Assembly (NCBI GenBank): GCA_037074615.1
Contig: CM073518.1
Coordinates: 20,102,501-20,166,500, forward strand
Reading direction: 5' to 3'
Origin: Leucaena leucocephala
Taxonomy: Eukaryota > Streptophyta > Magnoliopsida > Fabales > Fabaceae
DNA: 64,000 nt
The translations under genes were made by a program, and so were the position numbers. Position 1 is the first letter of the stretch, and the number at the start of each line of letters is the position of its first letter. Positions 50,120-61,740 of the stretch are shown here, in pieces. A model generated the notes under the pieces. That model ran no database searches. It was given only the letters and a program-made list of their open reading frames with translations, and had not been told where the DNA came from.

Positions 50120-50900
50120 AAACTCCATAAAAGTATTTTTAATCATATTATCCAGTATTTACTATTTTTCTTAACAATTTAAGTTATATAAATAATTAGA
50201 TCAAGTTATTGACTGTACTTCTAATGTTATTAACAATAAGTGTAACGATTTTAACAACTTTCATAACTTCTTAGTGATACAAATAATTAGGTCAGATTAT
50301 TGACTGTACTAGTATTGTTATTAATAACAAGTATAACGATTTTAACTATTTTTATAACGAGATTTACTATTTTGTTTAACAATTTTGAGAGATACAAATA
50401 ATTGGGTATGATTATTGGCTGTACTAGTAATGTTATTGATAATAAGTATAATGATTTTAACAACTTCCATAACGAGATTTACTACTTCGTTTAACAACTC
50501 TGATTGGTGCAATAATTGGGTGGGTTATGTTATTGACTATACTTATAATGTTATTAACAACAAATATGATGATTTTGGCTACTTCTATAATAAAATTTAC
50601 TACTTTGTTTAACAACTCTGAGTAATACAAATAATTCAATTAGAATATTGACTATACTTGAAATGTTATTGACAATAAATGTAAAGATTTTAACTACTTC
50701 CATAACGAGATTTACTATTTCGTTTAACAACTTTAGGTGATACAAATAATTGGGTCAGATTACTAATTATACTTATAATGACATTGACAACAAGTGTAAC
50801 TATTTTAACTACTTCTATAACAAAATTTATTAGTTTGTTTAACCTGAGTAATATAAATAATTAGATCAAGTGATTGACTATATTTGTATAAGGTTGATAA
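50120..50900. repeat. Seven-unit tandem array, period about 115 bp
   Basis: A diverged unit recurs with anchor GACTGTACT/GACTATACT at 50211, 50302, 50417, 50535, 50650, 50765 (ATTATACT) and 50876. Spacings are 91, 115, 118, 115, 115 and 111 bp. Each unit also has ACAAATAATT, AATGTTATT, GATTTTAAC and AACGAGATTTACTA blocks. Open frames across it are repeat artefacts. Confidence 0.85.
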
Positions 50901-51356
50901 TAAATCATTTTCACAAGATTACACCTACGGAATTTGAAAAGGTGAATAGCACTCATCAATACCCTTGCTGGAATATCATGGATGAAGATTACACTCACAG
51001 AAATATGATCACCCATCACATTCACAACATCCAACAGGGGGAAGTTGAGATTGTCTAGCAAGGCTGGAGGTATATGGGATATCTCTGGTTTATAGCTGTC
51101 AAAATTGTCAAAGAATGAGAAAGGCAAAGGGAGAGATAGAAGGAAGTGGTTGGAAGGAGAAAGAGAAATATGAAGGCACAAACACCTCAAAGCACCACCA
51201 TGTTGTCCATACACGATCTTAAGGAGATATAGAAGGAAATGTCCATCGATTGTCTACAGAGGAGCATGATGGAAGAGGGAGAAGATAGAAAGAGTGAAAA
51301 AGTGATATAATGGGTATTAAGAAGAGGGAAGAGAAATATCAAATATGATAAGGGTA

Positions 51357-52041
51357 GGGGTGGTAATGCGGGCCAACCCGCCGAAAACGGGTTGGCCCGC
51401 CGCGGGTTGGGGGGGAGGCGGGCCGGTTAAAATCGGCCCGCCTCCAGGCGGGTTGGGGAAACCCCAACCCGAGACCGCCATGGCGGGTTGGCGGGCTAGC
51501 CCGCCAACCCGCCAGCTTTTTTTTTTTTTTTTTTAATTTTTTATATATAATTTTTAAATTTTTTTTCAACTTTTTTTTAAAAAAAAATTACATATGTCAA
51601 TATTAATTAAATTCGAATCATGTCTTAAGTCGTCAAAATATTTATTTAGTCAATTTTGTTACTATCTATAGATAAATCTATCACAAAAAAAATTATAATA
51701 AAATAAAATAAATATATATAAAGAAAGAAATGACTCAATGAGATAAAGTTAATATAAATTAAGTATAATGTCTCTTGTTTAACTAAGGCTCTCAAATTAT
51801 TAAGGTATAAATGTGTAATATAAATAATAAAAAAATTAAAAAAAAGTAAAAAAAAAAGTAAAAAAAAAAAAAAGCGGGCTAACCCGCCAACCCGACGGGT
51901 TAGCCCGCCGCGGGTGCGGGCTTGGCGGGTGCGGGTCAAAAAGACCCGCATCAATGTGGGTTGCAATTTTTGCAACCCAACCCGCCAGTTTTTGGCGGGT
52001 TGGCGGGTTGGGCCCGCGGGCCCAACCCAAATTACCAGCCC
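51357..52041. mobile_element. hAT-like non-autonomous element with GC-rich hairpin ends
   Basis: Terminal repeats GGGGTGGTAAT (left) and complement GGGCTGGTAAT (right), flanked by an 8-bp target duplication with one mismatch: TAAGGGTA (51349-51356) and TAAGAGTA (52042-52049). Both subterminal zones (about 51365-51515 and 51875-52025) are packed with alternating GGCGGGTTGGCGGG-type motifs and their complements, so each end can fold on itself. The 350-bp centre is very AT-rich. No transposase. It sits inside a family C copy, and the matching uninterrupted site at about 48260 confirms the borders. Confidence 0.8.
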
Positions 52042-52049
52042 TAAGAGTA

Positions 52050-52175
52050 TACAAGTAAATTGGTAAACATTTATAAATTCTAAGTTGATCATTTGAAATT
52101 TCTGATATTAAGAGTATTGATTTAGAATTCATAAATTCAAAAGGTATTTATCTAGAATTTTCTCTTATTATAATG
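52050..52175. mobile_element. Family C element, copy 2, right part
   Basis: Matches 48136-48270 in inverse orientation (AATTCATAAATTCAAAAGG, then TCTAGAATTTTCTC at the end). The left continuation lies before 51349; its far end was not found. Confidence 0.5.
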
Positions 52176-52179
52176 CAAA

Positions 52180-53340
52180 TATTCTGTTACTATTTAAATA
52201 TTTATTTTTATTAAAGTTGCCAGCGAAAATGGGCGTTGGCGGCTCATCATTGAGGAGGGAAGCTCACTTGCGTTGCACTAGTCAATGAAAACTCAACTAA
52301 CAAACAAACACCATCCTTAATTTTAATTTACATTTTTTTAAAAACATTTAAGAAATAGTTTGATTTATCATTTAATAAATAGGAATTGCCACATATTAAA
52401 GAGTTTAGCATGTAAGATTAAGAATCAATAATTGAATCAGCCTCCATTTTAAACTTTGTAATAATAAGAATTAAGTCAAGGGTACTTGAGTAATTCTAAA
52501 TTATGAATTAATAATAAGATTATATTATTTTCTAAAGTTTTAATCATTTTGTTGGATAAGCACAAATGTGATTAAAGTATGGTTCTGCTCTAATTGGGAA
52601 GCTGGTTTCAACAAAAAAAATCTTCATGTAACTTTATGATTTAATTTGAAGGTCTTGAATTCAAAACTAAGAAAGCAAATTACTTTTTAATCCTAGTTAT
52701 GTACAAAAAGTAAAATTAAAGCCATGTTAAATAAATAAGTAAAATAGTGTGTATTTAAGAGGGAATATAAAAGATTATGTGTTTTAAAAATAAAACAATT
52801 ATTATTTTTTTGTTGAGTGATGATCTAGATGCCAGTATTATAAGAGAGAAGAGAGCCGTATACACTCAACTGCTCAAGAAGGTTTCAACACTTCCTTTTC
52901 TTTAATTTTGAAAAAATAAAATTAGATATCGCCTTTACCCAAAAAAATAAGAATATTGTAATATTTAAGGGTTTTTAAGAAGTAAAATATTGGATAAAAA
53001 TGAAAAAAAATTACATGTAACACTATTTTTATTTAAAAATACTTCGTAAACCTCTAAACTAAAATAAATCCAAATTTATTGGTATACCAAATAAATTAGA
53101 TGACTTCAAAGATGCTAGTATTAGCTTAAGACAATATAAAAAGATCACCAACTTTATGGAATCCCAATTTATTCACATATATACATGGTATATAAAAAAT
53201 CATATTATTTATTTAGAAGATATAGGTGTAATGTATATTTTATAACTATTTAAATTAAAATTTAATAAATTGCCAGCCTAAAAGATTAGGAGAAAATTAT
53301 CTAAAAATAAATTTTATTGATTAAAAGAATTTAAATTTAA
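52180..53340. other. AT-rich spacer
   Basis: No gene seen. AT-rich with short GC patches (about 52220-52300). Nothing recognisable. Confidence 0.4.
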
Positions 53341-54100
53341 TTACTGATATAGCTTGAGACCCGCAAATTGATGCAGTGGGCCCACGTACGGTTGCAACAT
53401 ACTGACGCCTTCTCATTGGACAGCCTCCAGAATATTGCAGGTTTACGATCCCTAGGAAGTGGACCCTCTACAGTAAACAGGATTTCTACACGTGTCAGAT
53501 CACTCATTATTTTTAAAAAAATATTTTTTTTTTAATTTAGTTCAGATAAAATTTTATTTTTTTTAAATAAAACTAATTGTTAAATTTTTAGATAAATCAT
53601 CAGTTAAATTATTATATTTTAATTTGATAAAATTTAAATGATATAATATTTTTAGATATAAATATTTTTCTTTCAAAACAGAAGACAACCTAACCAACCA
53701 ATGATCTGGACACACGTAAGGCGGTGGTTCCTTAACCATTGTCCTGCTCGTAGCAGATAATCTCTCATTTCCGCTTGATTGCTCTCAGGGCAACACCCGC
53801 CTCTGAGTTGAGACGGTGCCTCACGCTGTGGGGGAAAGGCGCGTGGGAAAGTGAAGGCCAGTGAGGTGGGAGGGTATGATCGGAGCGTGCAGGTGACGCG
53901 CGGCGGGGCACAGCGATGGAAAGTGGAAAGTGGAAAGTGGAGAGAGGAAAGCGGGGGAGTATTTGGATGTGACCAGCTGCTGCAATGGGCTTGTTGTTTT
54001 GAAGTGTCAAATGCCTTAATGGGGTCTACCACTCTTTGATAATCTACACGTCTAGGGAAGCTCCCACAACCCCCCACCTTCCTCCGTCCTTGTGTGCGGT
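53340..54100. other. GC-rich island of unique sequence, function unknown
   Basis: Composition changes sharply to balanced or GC-rich within AT-rich surroundings. It contains ACGT-core motifs (CCCACGTACG near 53390, CACGTGTCAG near 53491), CpG-rich stretches, and a GTGGAAA triplet repeat near 53930. A 134-codon minus-strand frame (53673-54077) spans most of it but has no recognised domain and is Pro/Ser/Arg-rich. It could be a promoter or enhancer, a non-coding transcript or a decayed exon. Confidence 0.35.
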
Positions 54101-57049
54101 CTCTCCATTACTATTCATAAGCAAATTTTGGAAGAATAATTTTTATTTATATGTATAAGAAACAATTAGCTTTTGTTTAAGCATAAACGTTGAATTTTGT
54201 CCTAAATTTTTTTATGTAAAAGATATAAATATTTAAAAGAATTATCAAAATCACCTTAAAAGTATATAAAAATTAATAATATCATCCATATCTATTACAA
54301 ATATTAACGTTAGTTTTTAAACAGTTAGAATAATTTTATTAATTTTTAATTATTTTTTAAGTAATAATAATCCAAACAAATATCAAATTAAGCTAAATAA
54401 GAGTTTAAGTACCAGCTTAAGAATTAAGAGAAAGTATAAATACTTGTAAAATAGTTTTTTCAAATATTTTTTACATAAGATACATTTTTTTTATAAATGA
54501 CCGTATATTTTTCCTTAAAATCTTAACTAATTTGTTTTAAAATTTATTCTTATTTAATACAGTCACTAATTGTATAATCTATGAGACAAAATAATGGGAG
54601 GCAGATAAATTTAATATAGTCTCACGAGCATTTCATCTAAAAATGTATTGATTGTAATTAAAATTTTGTAAAATTCCTTACACGTTGAAGTAATATACAC
54701 AAAATGATTAATGGTAAATATATCTAATATACATGAAGCATTTAGAGGGGCAAGGTTGGTTGGGTGGGTAACAACACGGTGTCATCAGTGGTCACTGCCC
54801 ATACCTTTGCATTCAATGTTTCTTGATGGTCTCTACCTCTCTCATTTTGTATTTGAATATATCTCCACGTTCTTGTCATTCATGCAGCTTTATGAAATTC
54901 AAAACATCAAACTTCAATTCACGCAATTTACATATAATATATGAAATAAATTACATATACCTAATTTTAATTAATTTAAAATTATTTATAAGTTATATAT
55001 ATCATGTGTCGTTTGTTAAATTTATAAAAATTTACTAGCAAGTGGTACATATAATTAGGGATAAAAATATTTGAAGCATAAGTTTGGTCAAATTAATTAA
55101 TGCGGTGGATTTTAAAGTCAGCTTTCTAAAAATGGGGTGGTTTCGATTTCGGAAAACTTGCCAATTATGGCATCCATATCCCCTGATTGGTGGGAAGCTG
55201 CCCCTTTCAATTCCTCTGACGTCCCACCGTACATTGAACTCAGCCCATAACTCCACTACACGTGTTATCTTTTTCTTGTGCAATTATAACTCCTCTAATA
55301 TATTATTTATAAAAAAGAATAAACAACTTTAATGTTAAAAATCCCCGACTTCTTCAAAATATTTTCATTTATGTTGAGAAATCATATACCCATTGTATTT
55401 TGATGGAACAATTATAAAAATTTATGTGCAAAATTTTATAAGTAATTTGCCAAGTTTATAATAATCCTTCGTCCTCAATATAATATATAATTTATAGTAT
55501 AAATATATAAAATTTAAATAAAATTAAATATTTATATAAAAGGTTTTGATAATATAACTTATAAATAAAATAAAATAAAATTATCTCTACCCTATTTAAG
55601 GGCATAAATTTTTGAAGGGACAATTATTAATGGAATTGGCAGTTGAGAATATTGATTCATGCTCATTTTTTATTTGTTATTGTTATTTAAAAATATAATT
55701 ATGTTAACATATTTTTTGGAACTATATATATTATTTAAAAAATACTTACATACTACAGAAGTATCACTCCATATAAATTTTATCTAATCAAAATATATCA
55801 ACTTGATATATTTTAATTTTAGTTGATTGATGACTTATATGAAATAATTTACACTTTATTTTATTTTAAAAAAATAAATCACTTAATTTGGGTGAGATGA
55901 GTTTTCATTTTATTTTTTAAATAAAATATTTATTTTTTTAAAAAATAAAATTAATCGTGTAAATATTTCTTTATATTGTGTTGCCACACGCTCTCATTCA
56001 TTCCCGTTGTTAGAAGGTTCATGCATCCACTTCTTGGAAAACGAAATCAAATAAAACAAATCTTTGTTGCCTCCACTTTCTAATTTTATTTTTCATCTAA
56101 ATAAAATAAATGTCATTGCAGCAGTACCTTAAATAAAAAAAAAACAATCAAACGAAAAATTGAATTTTCATAATAATACGTTCTTGTAATATATTTTAAA
56201 AAAAAGTGATCAACAGAAAATAATCTCAAGTTGATATAATTATCTCTACTTTTTATATATTTTTTAAATATATTAAACGTAATTAATTTGTCATTCTGTA
56301 CAACCCAAAATGCCCAGCAGAGCATCATCAGTATACTATTTCAAGAAAGAGACAGCACATTGATTCCTTTGTTTTAAATTATTTTTAAATTTCAAACATA
56401 TTTAAATTGAATAATAAAAACACTTTTGAATGCACAAACGCTTTTATTGGCATTATGTTGGAGATGATTAATCGTAACAATTAAATAAAAATACTTTTGA
56501 AGTCATCAACACTTTTCTTTGGCATTACGTTGGCGATATTTATTTGTATATATATACTGAGTGGTCAATACAGTACTCAATTTCAGAAAAAGAGGACGAA
56601 TACAACAAAAATTAATTAATTAATTAATTAACAACATGTCAAGCCACCACTTCCCAAAAACCATCTACGACATCTCTTAATTTTTCTTATTAATTAATTC
56701 CCTTGTAGCTGTCTTATATTACCAAAAAAGTATTTTCTGTAAAAAAATTAAACATTAAATTAATATTCGCAATCTCATCTTTCCATTTTTAGCTGCTCAA
56801 ATCAAATACTAGTGACTCGCTCAGTCACTTTTTGTTTTTTTTTTCATTTTTACTTTTTTTTTTCTATTGGATTTATCGTTTTTACTTTAACATATAGAAA
56901 AGCGGGATATTGAAATAATTTTTCAGCTATTAATTTTATAAAATAAAGTAATTTAGAAAAAATAAGTGAATTAAAAGACATATACAAGTAAATGTTCTTA
57001 AGAATTGCTTATATTAGCTAGTATAAGCATTTTTTTATCAAAATTTATT
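54101..57049. other. AT-rich spacer with small GC islands
   Basis: No gene recognised. Two short balanced islands stand out: 54730-54900 and 55120-55275 (the latter with GACGTCCCACC and an ACACGTGT G-box). An (ATTA)n tract lies at about 56610-56631. Confidence 0.4.
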
Positions 57050-57640
57050 TATAAAAAAAAAATTGAATTAGTTGCACATAATCTCCATAATATTTAAAAA
57101 TTTAAATTACAGACTATAATATTTTATATTTTGATTATTAAGTCTTTTTTATTAAAATTAATAGTTTTTATCATGTAATAATTTTTATATTTTTTATTAT
57201 ATACTACATCATTTAAAAATAACACTTAATAATTTACATATAATTTTAAATAGTTTATATTTTTTATTTACATAATACATACTTACATAGTCAAATAAAT
57301 ATTTTAAATATATTTTTAAGTATTATATATTTTTAAATATTTAAAAAATACTTTAGGTTATATGTCAAGTGTCAAGTTTTATTTAAATATTTTATATTTT
57401 TAAAGTATTTAACAAAAATTTAAAATTATATGCCAAGTGTCAAATGTTATTTTTTAAATAACATAATATATAATAAAAAATATAAAAATTATTATATGAT
57501 AAAAACTGTTAACTTTATCAACATGGGATTAATAATCAAAATTTAAAATATTATAGTCTTTAATTTAAATTTTTAAAAGTTAAAACAATCATGTGTAACT
57601 AACTTAAAATTTAAAGGAGTTTTGTGTATCTTAACCAAAA
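57050..57640. mobile_element. Palindromic MITE, family B copy 2
   Basis: Left arm TTAGTTGCACATAATC and following bases are mirrored by the right arm (GTGTAACTAACTTAAAATTT, then GGAGTTTTGTGTATC). It matches family B copy 1 at 28776-29250 over both arms. Borders approximate. Confidence 0.6.
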
Positions 57641-60085
57641 AAAAAAATAATAGATGAAGTGGTCTAATGAGCTCACCAAATCATAACTTCGAATTAAAGA
57701 ATATTTATAAAAAATATTTATAAATTATTTATTAATAAAAATAATATCTAAATCTATGATTTTATGAATTATTGACTAACTACTCACTAAGTAGATTTGT
57801 TATGACAACAATGGTAAAAAGGTAGATTGTAGGCAAAATTATGTGGGGTAAATTTTTTTGTTTATTATTAAATCATTATGAGTTTCAAATGAAAATGGAT
57901 AATTAAATCCAGTTCTTACTGATTTGTTAAGACAATAGTATATTTTATCAGTGATTTTTACCTGAAGAAAAGCATATTGGAATTCTATTATTCAGTCTTA
58001 AATATATAACTCTCAGATCTTATCAACTTTTATCTATAGTAAATAATTTTTTTTTCATAATACCTCTAATTAATACTTCTCCATTTTTTTCTGATCAATA
58101 AGAACTATTAAATATCGTGAATTAATTGTAGAAATATTTCAAAAAATAAGAATTTTAGACACATGAATTAGAAATAATTTAGTTATTTTTAAATTTATGT
58201 GAATTAGGTAAAAACCTACTATTGAAAACATAGACAATAATTAGAAAAGTATAGTATTTAATTTTTTGCTCAAATTTAATAAAGGACATGGGAGCTACTG
58301 ATGTCCCTTCGGGGTCTTGTAGGGATGGGACATTTGTTTGTATTCAGTATTCACAGAGGCTTGTACAAAAAAAAAAAGTATTCACAGAGGCTTTATGATT
58401 TTTAAAATAATAAATTATAGAATTTAAAATACGCCCTATATATATCATTTAAAAGACTTTTGATAGCCTTGCCCCTAAAATGTTTCCAAAAAAGGAAAGA
58501 TTCCTTCTCTCAAGATACATCCCAAATGAGGTCTCCGGTGAGTGCGTACAATCATCATTTCACGTGCAGGCGCGTGCACTCCCAACCATCAAGGATCCAC
58601 CTAACCCAACCAATCTGTACACGACACTTCACTGTCACTGCGTTTTATTCAAATTTTTTAACCAGAATAAATAATTCAACAGTCCTGAATTCCTTATTGG
58701 AAGAATAATAATAATCCATTTTTAATTAATTCTAGCTCTATTTCAGGGGATACGAATATGTGTACTCACAAGTATTCAAAATTGAATTTTACCATATATA
58801 TGGAGTATAATAGTAAAATAAAAATTAAATATAATAGATGAAGTAATTTTTTTATATAAAAATTTTTAAAAAATGATTACACTTACTCATGATCTAAGAA
58901 CATGGCGAAATCTCCCTTCTTCTTAAGCGATACCAACGTTGGGTAGAACGAGCCGTCTATTACTCTCAGGCGTAAACCTAGGCATCCATAAGTTAGGATG
59001 CCTCTCCAAGCGCCGTGACTGAAATCACAATAAAATGGTACTCTTCAAAGATCGAACATGCTTCAAATGGCCGCATATCTTACCCCTTCGGCAGTTGAAC
59101 TCACAAACCATAGGTTAGATGAACTAATTTTGTTTAGTCTTATGATGCTCAAAGTGGGTGCATAATGCTATATATATAGCATTCATTATTCAAAACTTTT
59201 AAAGGTCACATGCATGCAAATTCTGGGATGTGTATTTTTGGATATTTATGCGTCCTTTCTGTTTGTAAGGTCTCCTTCACACCCTGAAAATAATTGTCGT
59301 GTGTCACAGATTTATTTAGAAAGGTGTTAAATTCTTGAAGGAAAATAAAAGGCGAACAAAAGGTGAAATTTTATGAATTACTTTAATATTTTCAAAAGGT
59401 ATTTGATATTCAGTATTATCAAGTTATATTTAAATACTATCAAGATCTAATTATGATAAAATCAAAACTGAAGCCTCGTATTTAAACAGCCTCTTTCACT
59501 AAAATTAATATTGACTTGCGGTATATTTTTAGGTAATAAACATTATCTATTAAAAAACAATTACTGTATAACCCCATCTAAACAATTTAATTATTAAAAA
59601 AAATTCTAAGGAACATGCAAATGTAATTTATTGTTTTTTTTATATTAAACATAGTCATTGCATGATGCTTTTCCTACACTAAATTTAGTTATTATATGCT
59701 ACGTACTTGTTAAAAGATTTTATAATAATTAAATTATTTATATAAAAGATTGTATAATAATTCTTCAAAAAATACTAATGCATTTGATAAGTCAATTATT
59801 CGGGTGTGATGGGGACTAAATTCTAAAATGATGCTTAAAAAAACAAAATAAAATAAGGCTGATTCCATGTATAGCCGCCATTGAAGTACAACCATGAAGT
59901 TCTGTTGCAAAGTCAACTGCTGTAACTCTCATTCTGTCATATGCCATGGCCACAGCATTTATTCCAAAGGTGGGATAAGCAAAATAATACCAACCTCGAT
60001 CCTCTCCATTTTTCTCCCCATTGGGCTTCGTTCGGATTCCTTTCGTGCTTTTGCTTTTTGGGAATGTTCATATTCTAATTTTCTC
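57641..60085. other. Spacer 3' of the laccase gene
   Basis: AT-rich with two islands of balanced, apparently unique sequence: 58460-58720 (with CACGTGCAGGCGCGTG and CCACCTAACCCAACC) and 58880-59120. The open frames there are short and unsupported. No gene called. Confidence 0.4.
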
Positions 60086-60276
60086 ACCAACGGGAGTTAA
60101 TCCGAGTAGTAAGCGGCTCGGTATCATTTAAGGGAGGTCTCGAGTTCGAGTTTTGGCAAATGCAAAAAATTTCCGTTGGGAGACTCACCCACCATAGCCA
60201 GGTGCGCGACGCGAGTCGGATCCGGATGTAGTCGGGGCAAAGCTCTGGTGAACCGGGTGGGCAACTAAAAAAAAAA
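60086..60276 (+). mobile_element. tRNA-derived SINE
   Basis: About 190 bp. The 5' part has pol III box A-like TAGTAAGCGG (about 60106-60115) and box B-like GAGTTCGAGTTTT (about 60141-60153). The body is GC-rich and it ends in a poly(A) run. It is flanked by a roughly 12-bp target duplication with one mismatch: TCTAATTTTCTC (60074-60085) and TCTAATTTTCCC (60277-60288). All three traits are classic for SINEs. Confidence 0.8.
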
Positions 60277-60288
60277 TCTAATTTTCCC

Positions 60289-61500
60289 CAAATATCTAAA
60301 ACGCACTTTAAATTTGGACCCGATCGGACCAACCCAAAATTCATTTTCCCTTACATTTGAGATTCCGCCAGGCCCAAACAAATATATTAAATTTTAAAAT
60401 CATCTCAAAGCTAGGTCAGAATTCATCAGAAAAGACTTTATTTAAAAAAATAAAATTTATTTCAATAATTTTTATACTACCAGAGGATTAGTTTCTAACT
60501 ACCAGTTAAAGACACTTCCTGAACTTTATAAAAAAAAACTCAGTGAGTAACTAACGTTATTAAATCTAACAGAAATAATTAATTATTTATAAAATGATGA
60601 GCTAAAGTTTAAATCCCTCTAAGAAAGGTGTCCATATTTAGTTATCGATAATATCTCGAATATAATACTTTCAATAGGGATATCTATCCTTAGAAAAAAA
60701 TAACTTATTGAGTGAGCTCCATCCTAAAAGACAAGTTGCTTACAACTCAAAAATAATATATACAATTATATTTTTAAAACAAATCTCTATTTTTCTTGAA
60801 GAATAAAATAAAATGACAAGGCCAACAAAGCTTTTAGCCATGGCAAACATTTAGCTTATATTCTATATGGTCTCGTATACACGGAGAATATTTTTTAGAA
60901 GGTATTTTTTATTTTGATTCTTCTTTTAAGACATTTGATAATTAGGTAATGATATAATAGAATTTACTATAATGTTAAAAATTAGTACAATTAATAATAG
61001 TAATATTAAAAATTACTTAAATTTTTAATAAATTTAATATTTTTAACTATCTTATTAATTTGCATAAATTAGTTAAAAATGACCCATTTAAAACTAGAGT
61101 GGTGAGTATCCTATAATATAATAATACTACATTGTCAATATAAAAACATTAGCGATTAGCGATGGATAGATGGGTGCCTCGTATACTTTATAGTTTCTTG
61201 ATATATGGAAATATTGGTAAATGACCAATATTTATGCTGAAAATTATATATATAAGCTTACTATTATTTACTGTATCATGCATATATATATTCATGTATC
61301 GAATATTTTATTATGTTACGCTGGCAAAGAAAAGAAAATTATTATGTTAGAGAATTACCAATTAATGCCATTATTGATGATGGATGCAAGCGTATGCGAT
61401 TTCCTTCGAACGATGAGCAAAACCAGCCAACTTTATTCCAAATCCTTGGGACTTTCTCTCCCATTGCATGAGTAATTTCATGCAGACAAAAAAAAAAACT
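60289..61500. other. AT-rich spacer downstream of the laccase gene
   Basis: No gene recognised. The part from about 61500 to 61740 is the likely laccase 3' UTR. Confidence 0.4.
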
Positions 61501-61622
61501 CAAGAAGGCGAAAATATGAGAGTGCAAACATCAATGCAATAACAAATAATGAAATAATAATGATTGAAGTTACATCACATCGGATTTTGTTTCCCTACAA
61601 GCTTTACTTCTCTCTTTCTCCC

Positions 61623-61740
61623 TCTTCTTCTTCTTCTTCTTCTCTTTCTTCAAGAAAATCTTTGTCACAAGCCTTGTATGGTTTATCTCGCCTTTGTGTT
61701 CAATCAAAATACGTGCACTTTCTTCTTCTTCTTCTTCTTC
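61623..61740 (-). repeat. GAA/CTT microsatellites in the laccase 3' UTR
   Basis: Two (GAA)n tracts on the laccase strand, at 61720-61740 (directly after the TAA stop) and 61623-61643. They are transcribed as part of the 3' UTR if the gene model is right. Confidence 0.7.

Noticed and set aside
50415..50745. Similar Asn/Ile/Val-rich open frames on both strands
   Set aside because: They repeat with the 115-bp tandem array and are artefacts of it.
51646..52132. Minus-strand open frames across the hAT-like element
   Set aside because: They run through GGCGGGTT repeats and poly-A/T tracts. The peptides are repeats of PTRQ-like blocks and poly-Phe.
53673..54077. 134-codon minus-strand open frame in the GC island
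   Set aside because: No recognised domain, and overlapping frames are open on both strands, as expected for GC-rich DNA. Kept as an unexplained island, not a gene.
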